From positions 1-7,922 of the forward strand of contig CAJOQN010000085.1 of NCBI GenBank assembly GCA_905236535.1: DNA of 7,922 nucleotides, read 5' to 3'. Position 1 is the first letter of the stretch. Each line of letters opens with the position of its first letter. Positions 6,564 through 7,922 of the stretch are shown here, in pieces. The notes under the pieces are model-generated. The model had not been told where the DNA came from. It made no database searches and saw nothing but the letters and a program-made list of their open reading frames with translations. The position numbers were made by a program, and so were the translations under genes. This DNA is from an uncultured Bacilli bacterium (GTDB lineage Bacteria; Bacillota_I; Bacilli_A; RFN20; CAG-826).

Positions 6564-7922
6564 TTATTTATTGGCTTCAATCCAGCCTTTGATTTCCGAG
6601 GCATTAGTGTAAGCATCAAATCCTTCGCTATTAGGAACCAAGAGAGTTGGTGCTCTGGTGACGCCTAAGGAAACGGTTAAATCAACATTTTCTTCGGCGT
6701 CGATGATTTCAACATCAGTGATGTTTTCTTTTTGGAACATCATTTTCACCATCTTGCAGTTTGGGCAAGTCTTAGTGGTGAAGAGCATTAAATGATCAAC
6801 AACAGGAGCTTTAGCTTCCTCGCAAGCGCATTCTTGATGAGCGTCGTGAGTCATGACGCTATGCTCTGGATCATAGACTCTTCTATCCATGAATTCTTGA
6901 GTCTTACCGACATTCCAGTTTTTAACTGGACGATAATAACCGGTAATTCTAGAATAGACTTCCGTTGGTTCTCCACAGTGTGGACAAGAATAGACTTCAC
7001 CAGTAATGTAACCATGGTGACGACACACACTATAAGTTGGAGACATGGTGTAATATGGTAAACGATAATTTTCCGCGATCTTTCTAACAAGGTTCATACA
7101 AGATTGCCAACTTGGAAGTTTTTGGCCAAGGAAGCAGTGGAAGACCGTGCCAGAGGTATAAAGGGTTTGAAGATTATCTTGGATATCAAGAGCTTTGAAG
7201 ATGTCTTCGGTATAGCCCACTGGTAAGTGTGAAGAGTTGGTGTAATATGGGGCTTCTTCATTATCACTTGCAGTGATGATATCTGGATATTTTTCTTTAT
7301 CGTGTTTGGCTAAACGATAGGCTGTGGATTCCGCTGGGGTGGCTTCTAAGTTATATAAGTCACCATATTGTTCTTGATAATCAGAGAGTTTGTTTCTCAT
7401 GAAGTTAAGAACGTTTTGAGCGAATTGCTGAGCTTCAGGAGTGGTCAAATCTTTCTTTAACCATCTAGCGTTTAAGCAAGCTTCGTTCATACCAACTAAT
7501 CCGATGGTGGAGAAGTGGTTGTTGAAGGTTCCAAGATAACGCTTGGTATATGGATATAAACCAGCATCTAAGAGTTTGGTGATGAAGGTTCTCTTCACTT
7601 TAAGTGAACGAGCGGAGATGTCCATCAATCTGGTCAAGCGGAGATAGAAATCTTCTTCGTTTTCAGAAAGATAGGCAATTCTTGGCATATTAAGGGTGAC
7701 AACACCGACCGAACCAGTGGATTCACCAGAACCGAAGAAACCACCAGATTTCTTTCTAAGTTCTCTTAAGTCAAGTCTTAAGCGGCAGCACATACTTCTG
7801 ACATCGCTTGGTTCCATATCGGAGTTGATGTAGTTGGAGAAGTATGGAGTGCCATATTTCGCGGTCATCTCGAAGAGAAGCTTGTTGTTCTCGGATTCAG
7901 ACCAGTCGAAATCCTTGGTGAT
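6564..7922 (-). CDS. nrdD: Anaerobic ribonucleoside-triphosphate reductase, C-terminal 452 residues, with fused redoxin domain (5' end outside window)
   Basis: The frame runs off the right edge, so the Met at 7868 is internal. Class III ribonucleotide reductase reduces ribonucleoside triphosphates by glycyl-radical chemistry in the cytoplasm. Residue numbers count from the window edge. MCCRLRLD (C45, C46) probably holds the thiyl-radical cysteine, about 282 residues before the glycyl radical, close to the T4 spacing. The finger-loop-like GSVGVVTLNMPRI follows at 70-82. The zinc site is CxxHG (C300, H303) plus CPHC (C313, C316). The radical glycine is G328 in RITGYYRPVKNWN. After this usual C-terminus come a CAC motif (365-367) and a redoxin-like domain (about 374-452): strand HLMLFTTKTCPNCKMV with active site CPNC (386-389), then a TRAPTLLV cis-proline strand. 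Fused or partner redoxins mark the redoxin-dependent rather than formate-dependent NrdD group. It is followed by the flavoprotein gene after 2 nt. Confidence 0.93.
   Translation of the reverse strand: MTKDFDWSESENNKLLFEMTAKYGTPYFSNYINSDMEPSDVRSMCCRLRLDLRELRKKSGGFFGSGESTGSVGVVTLNMPRIAYLSENEEDFYLRLTRLMDISARSLKVKRTFITKLLDAGLYPYTKRYLGTFNNHFSTIGLVGMNEACLNARWLKKDLTTPEAQQFAQNVLNFMRNKLSDYQEQYGDLYNLEATPAESTAYRLAKHDKEKYPDIITASDNEEAPYYTNSSHLPVGYTEDIFKALDIQDNLQTLYTSGTVFHCFLGQKLPSWQSCMNLVRKIAENYRLPYYTMSPTYSVCRHHGYITGEVYSCPHCGEPTEVYSRITGYYRPVKNWNVGKTQEFMDRRVYDPEHSVMTHDAHQECACEEAKAPVVDHLMLFTTKTCPNCKMVKMMFQKENITDVEIIDAEENVDLTVSLGVTRAPTLLVPNSEGFDAYTNASEIKGWIEANK

Noticed and set aside
6792..7061. Plus-strand open frame opposite nrdD
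   Set aside because: It overlaps the conserved zinc and glycyl-radical region of nrdD on the other strand; composition is a reflection of that gene.
6564..7868. Met at 7868 as the start of nrdD
   Set aside because: The frame continues 18 codons to the window edge (ITKDFDWSESENNKLLFE) and the protein from 7868 lacks most of the NrdD barrel.
1..7922. Mycoplasma-type code (TGA as tryptophan)
   Set aside because: No reading frame contains or ends in TGA and tryptophan is TGG throughout, so the standard code explains everything.
1..7922. CRISPR arrays, insertion sequences, tRNA or rRNA genes
   Set aside because: No regularly spaced DNA repeats, transposase-like frames, terminal inverted repeats or tRNA-like cloverleafs were seen on either strand.

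Overview
The window is AT-rich with AG-rich Shine-Dalgarno sequences. All six genes end in TAA, and none uses in-frame TGA as tryptophan, so the genetic code appears standard. Gene content (glycyl-radical ribonucleotide reductase, its radical-SAM activase, a thioredoxin-reductase-like flavoprotein, a purine-type permease) and a surface protein anchored by an uncleaved-looking N-terminal helix suggest an anaerobic, Gram-positive-type bacterium of the Bacillota. A gut-associated lineage near the Bacilli/Mollicutes is plausible. The placement is inference from style; no marker gene is present.

Layout. (1) 1-3246, plus strand: the 3' end of one gene, then a 974-residue membrane-anchored exported protein built from about four diverged beta-rich units. 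The upstream fragment ends in a similar unit, so the two look like tandem paralogues in one operon. A strong intrinsic terminator follows at 3322-3346. (2) 3387-4880, plus strand: a nucleobase permease of the NCS2 (AzgA/PbuG-like) family. (3) 4958-5650, plus strand: the class III ribonucleotide reductase activase (nrdG). (4) 7922-5647, minus strand: the C-terminal 452 residues of the anaerobic ribonucleotide reductase (nrdD) with a fused C-terminal redoxin domain, then, after 2 nt, a thioredoxin-reductase-like flavoprotein.

The right half forms one functional cluster for anaerobic deoxynucleotide synthesis. NrdG would install the glycyl radical on NrdD, the fused CPNC redoxin would deliver electrons to the NrdD active site, and the neighbouring flavoprotein would recharge the redoxin. 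This flavoprotein keeps its CAVC redox site and FAD motifs but has lost both NADPH-recognition motifs (the GGGxxA turn and the HRRxxR arginines). It may therefore draw electrons from something other than NADPH, as the known ferredoxin-dependent flavin thioredoxin reductases do.

nrdG and the nrdD-trxB-like operon converge and overlap by 4 nt. Each transcript appears to end at an intrinsic terminator lying inside the opposite coding sequence (plus-strand hairpin at 5713-5737, minus-strand hairpin at 5555-5576). The two mRNAs would then share roughly 180 nt of complementary 3' sequence. These reciprocal embedded terminators and the proposed NADPH-independent redoxin relay are the most notable features of the window.
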